A model generated the notes under the pieces. That model was not told where the DNA came from and searched no databases. It saw only the letters and a list, made by a program, of their open reading frames with translations. Positions 4,035 through 6,503 of a stretch of DNA of 6,503 nucleotides are shown piece by piece. A program made the translations under genes and the position numbers. The first letter of the stretch is position 1. Every line of letters begins with the position of its first letter. Origin of the DNA: Solirubrobacterales bacterium (lineage in GTDB: Bacteria > Actinomycetota > Thermoleophilia > Solirubrobacterales > Solirubrobacteraceae); NCBI GenBank assembly GCA_019240015.1, contig JAFAZB010000280.1:1-6503 (forward strand). Direction: 5' to 3'.

Positions 4035-6395
4035 CTAGCTGGGCGCGAGCGTCTGGTCGCCTTGCGTGTCGAGGAACTTCTCGATCGTCTCTACCTCGAG
4101 CGGCTTGGCGAACAAGAAGCCCTGACCGTGGTCGCAGTGCTGGAGCTGAAGCGCCTTGAGCTGGTCACGGTCCTCGATCCCCTCGGCAAGCGTTTCGAGG
4201 TTGAGGGTCTTCCCGAGTCGTACGAGGGTGTGAATCAGGGCCGCCGATTGCTCCGAGCGTCCCATGCCGCTGATGAAGGAGCGATCGATCTTGAGCGAAT
4301 CGACCGGGAACTGACGCAGGTAGGCCAGCGAGCTGTAGCCGGTGCCGAAGTCGTCGATCGCGATCCGCACCCCCAGGCGCTTGAGTGCCGCCAGGCGCTC
4401 GGTGGTTGCATCGGCATCCCGCATCAGCGTCGTTTCGGTGATTTCAAGGGTCAGCATGCCCGGGTCCAGCCTGCTTCGCTCGAGCGCTCCCCGCACATCG
4501 TCGATCAACGTGTCGTGGTCGAGCTGACGCCCAGAGACGTTCACCGACATCATCAGCGAGCGACCTTGCTCGGCCCAGGTCGCGGCCTGCGCGCAGGCTT
4601 GTTCCAGCACCCAGCGGCCGATGGGCACGATCAGTCCGCTCTCTTCGGCGATCGGGATGAACAGGTCGGGCCGGATAACCCCCCGCGTCGGATGCCGCCA
4701 CCGCAGTAGCGCCTCGGCGCCGATCGCCCGCTCTGACTCCAAGTCGAAAGTCGGCTGGTAGACCAGGAACAGCTGATCGTTGGCGAGCGCCTCGCCGAGA
4801 TCCATCTCGAGCACGAGGCGATCCTGCGTCGCCGTGTACATCTCGGACTCGAACACGACCGTCTGATTCTTGCCCTGCAACTTTGCCTCGCGTAGCGCGA
4901 TGTCGGCGTTGGCCAGCAGCTCCTCGGCGGTCTCGTTCATGCCGTGCGCCACCCCGATGCTGGCTGTGAGCGAGAGCTGCCGTCCGGTCTTGCCGTTCAG
5001 GTCGTACGGCTCCCTCAGCACCTCGAGGAGCCTGTCGGCGGCCAGCTGCGGTCCCACGTCGAGCGTTGCTGATCGGTCGAGCAGGACTACGAACTCATCG
5101 CCCGAAAGTCGGGCCGCGGTATCGCTCTCGCGGACGACGGCCGAGATACGCTCGGCAACGAGCCGCAGGAACTCGTCGCCGGTGCCGTGCCCGAACGTGT
5201 CGTTGACGTGCTTGAACCCGTCGATGTCTATGTAAAGCGCCGCGATCGGTTCCTGGTTCCGTCTCGCCCGCGCGAGCATCTGCTCCGCGCGGTCGAGCGC
5301 CAGCACCCGATTCGGCAGGCCGGTGAGAGCGTCATGCAGCGCCTGGTGGCGGAGCTGGCCCGTCTTCTGGTCGACGAGCCGCAGAGCTTGCTCACGGGAA
5401 CGCCCCATCGCGATCACGAGCAGGAACCCGAGCACGCTGACGATCTCGCCGCCCCCAAACGCGAGCAGTACCTGGGCGTTCGGGGAGAGACCAGTGAGGG
5501 GTGCCCGTCCGCGGATCGCGATCGTCCACGGACTATCGATCGCCACGGTCTGCGTCTGGGTGAGGTCGCCCCCGGAGGGACGCGCGCCGGCGATCGCGAT
5601 CTGCTGCACCGGCCCTCCAGGGTTGCGGTGATACAACGCGAGCGAATACGCACGGTTCGCGCCGAGCGCGAGTCGAATCACCTTCGAGACGTCAAACGCG
5701 CTGATCGTCCAGCCCTGCACGGCCGCCCGGCGCTGCGCACCGCTCGCCAAGCCGGCGACGCGACCGTAGAACGGGGCCTCGAGCATCATCAGCGGCAGCC
5801 CGAGCGCTCGCAACGAGACCACCAGCGTTTGACCGGTATCGGTGGCCTGCTGCAGGAGCGGCGCCTCAAACGCTCCGATCGTGGATTGCCTGCCGCACCA
5901 ATCCCCTTGCCCGAGTTGCATCGAAGCGCTGACCACCTGGGCGACCCCGCCGCTGGCCGCGAGCAGGCAATACCGAGCCTGGTGTCCTTGCGCCACCCGG
6001 GCTGGGCTAGGTATCAGCGCGCGGAAGGCGGGATCGGCGTTGCGCCGCACGAGGAATGCCGAAAGTCCCGACGCGGGGACGGATCTGACGATTACCGTGC
6101 CGAGGCTGTCGGCCTGTTGCTGACTCCCGCCGAGCGTGTCGTACCAGGTCTGGTACTCACTCGGACTGAGGTTGGGTTGCATCGTCCAGACGCCACGCGT
6201 GGTCGTCACGAAGTCGGTGTCCCGCCGCAGCAGCGTGGCGAGCGCGGTCGTGATGTCAGACGCGGTGGACTGAAACGCCCGCGGCTGTCCTTTGCCCGCG
6301 GCGGAACGCAACAGCAGGGCACCTGTGAGCGAGATCCCCATCCCGAGCACGAGTACCGTGACGGCAACCGGCTTCCAGGCCCGCATGAGCCGCAT
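4035..6395 (-). CDS. Membrane CHASE-GGDEF-EAL protein (c-di-GMP synthesis and hydrolysis)
   Basis: An inner-membrane signalling protein of 786 residues from ATG 6395. One membrane helix at about 9-29 and a second at about 309-330 enclose an extracytoplasmic sensor of some 280 residues that resembles a CHASE domain and carries Cys143 and Cys167. After a short linker comes a GGDEF domain (about 353-514): HDALTGLPNR (354-363), DIDGFKHVND (390-399), inhibitory RxxD (RESD, 422-425) exactly five residues before the active-site SGDEF (431-435). The EAL domain (about 524-780) has EALLRW (Glu561), NVSGRQ (Asn619), EITET (Glu651), DDFGTGYSS (Asp681/682), LKIDRSF (Lys702), AEGIED (Glu738, Glu741) and GQGFLFAKP (Gln758). 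All are the metal-binding or catalytic residues of active phosphodiesterases. It should therefore both make and break c-di-GMP in response to an outside signal; the ligand is unknown. The start is uncertain: the frame runs to a TTG at 6476, with GTG 6464 and ATG 6431 in between. I prefer 6395 for the AAGGAGAG upstream and because a membrane helix follows at once. Confidence 0.93.
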   Translation of the reverse strand: MRLMRAWKPVAVTVLVLGMGISLTGALLLRSAAGKGQPRAFQSTASDITTALATLLRRDTDFVTTTRGVWTMQPNLSPSEYQTWYDTLGGSQQQADSLGTVIVRSVPASGLSAFLVRRNADPAFRALIPSPARVAQGHQARYCLLAASGGVAQVVSASMQLGQGDWCGRQSTIGAFEAPLLQQATDTGQTLVVSLRALGLPLMMLEAPFYGRVAGLASGAQRRAAVQGWTISAFDVSKVIRLALGANRAYSLALYHRNPGGPVQQIAIAGARPSGGDLTQTQTVAIDSPWTIAIRGRAPLTGLSPNAQVLLAFGGGEIVSVLGFLLVIAMGRSREQALRLVDQKTGQLRHQALHDALTGLPNRVLALDRAEQMLARARRNQEPIAALYIDIDGFKHVNDTFGHGTGDEFLRLVAERISAVVRESDTAARLSGDEFVVLLDRSATLDVGPQLAADRLLEVLREPYDLNGKTGRQLSLTASIGVAHGMNETAEELLANADIALREAKLQGKNQTVVFESEMYTATQDRLVLEMDLGEALANDQLFLVYQPTFDLESERAIGAEALLRWRHPTRGVIRPDLFIPIAEESGLIVPIGRWVLEQACAQAATWAEQGRSLMMSVNVSGRQLDHDTLIDDVRGALERSRLDPGMLTLEITETTLMRDADATTERLAALKRLGVRIAIDDFGTGYSSLAYLRQFPVDSLKIDRSFISGMGRSEQSAALIHTLVRLGKTLNLETLAEGIEDRDQLKALQLQHCDHGQGFLFAKPLEVETIEKFLDTQGDQTLAPS

Positions 6396-6407
6396 CGGGC
6401 GCTGGCT

Positions 6408-6415
6408 CTCTCCTT
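6408..6415 (-). promoter_or_regulatory. Possible Shine-Dalgarno AAGGAGAG of the c-di-GMP gene
   Basis: On the minus strand AAGGAGAG ends 12 bases before the ATG at 6395. The spacing is somewhat long, but none of the other in-frame starts (TTG 6476, GTG 6464, ATG 6431) has a purine-rich site at a sensible distance. It is the main argument for the start chosen. Confidence 0.45.
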
Positions 6416-6464
6416 GCCCTGATCCAGCCATCAAGGCGCGGCATCGTCCGCGTCGCGCGTTCAC

Positions 6465-6470
6465 TTGACA
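6465..6470 (+). promoter_or_regulatory. TTGACA, possible -35 box facing out of the window
   Basis: A perfect TTGACA lies just upstream of the c-di-GMP gene in the plus orientation, inside a locally AT-richer patch (6465-6490). At 16-18 bases downstream no good -10 is present (the hexamer at 17 bases is ATGTCT), so this would be an incomplete promoter for a divergent gene beyond the right edge. It may be coincidence. Confidence 0.2.
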
Positions 6471-6503
6471 TTTCAATCGCAGATTCGATGTCTGTCGGCC
6501 CCC

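Noticed and set aside
3743..4159. Open frame of 138 codons on the plus strand across the intergenic gap
   Set aside because: Low-complexity Pro/Ala/Arg product with no Shine-Dalgarno and an end inside the EAL coding region on the opposite strand.
5187..6422. Open frame of 411 codons on the plus strand
   Set aside because: Lies antisense to the CHASE and GGDEF coding region; composition is Arg/His/Pro-rich with no domain, and GC-rich third positions of the real gene keep this frame free of stops.

Overview
The window is uniformly GC-rich and densely coded, with bidirectional gene order and short gaps. It most resembles a chromosomal segment of a high-GC actinobacterium. The combination of a PAC2-family protein, an AddB-like Fe-S nuclease tail, a Tat-exported phosphoesterase and an OB-HD protein fits Actinomycetota, possibly Thermoleophilia/Solirubrobacterales. 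The lineage is an inference from protein style, because no marker gene is present.

Layout, left to right: (1) positions 1-326 (+) hold the C-terminal end of a RecB/AddB-type PD-(D/E)XK nuclease, with the catalytic DYKTG core and a C-x2-C-x5-C iron-sulfur cluster signature. (2) Positions 327-453 are a short intergenic stretch with a G-rich CTAGGG-like repeat and a strong Shine-Dalgarno. (3) Positions 454-1869 (+) encode a Tat-exported phospholipase C/acid phosphatase-type phosphoesterase. (4) Positions 1891-2781 (-) encode a PAC2-family protein, convergent with (3) across only 21 bp. (5) Positions 2807-3694 (+) encode an OB-fold plus HD-domain protein resembling the YhaM 3'-5' exoribonuclease family, divergent from (4) with almost no room between the starts. 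(6) Positions 3695-4034 are a 340-bp convergent intergenic region without a credible gene; it carries a perfect 18-bp inverted repeat that probably acts as a terminator. (7) Positions 4035-6395 (-) encode a membrane-anchored CHASE-GGDEF-EAL protein for cyclic-di-GMP turnover whose catalytic and I-site motifs look intact.

The genes do not form one pathway. There are two convergent pairs and one divergent pair, and no two neighbouring complete genes run in the same direction close enough to be an obvious operon. The themes are DNA repair (nuclease), extracellular phosphate/phospholipid hydrolysis, RNA turnover or nucleotide hydrolysis (OB-HD) and second-messenger signalling (c-di-GMP).

I found no convincing undescribed system, CRISPR array, mobile element or RNA gene. 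The items most worth a second look are the tandem palindromes in the 3695-4034 gap, the near-overlapping divergent starts around 2781-2828, the HDxGH variant in the HD protein, and the apparently bifunctional c-di-GMP protein.
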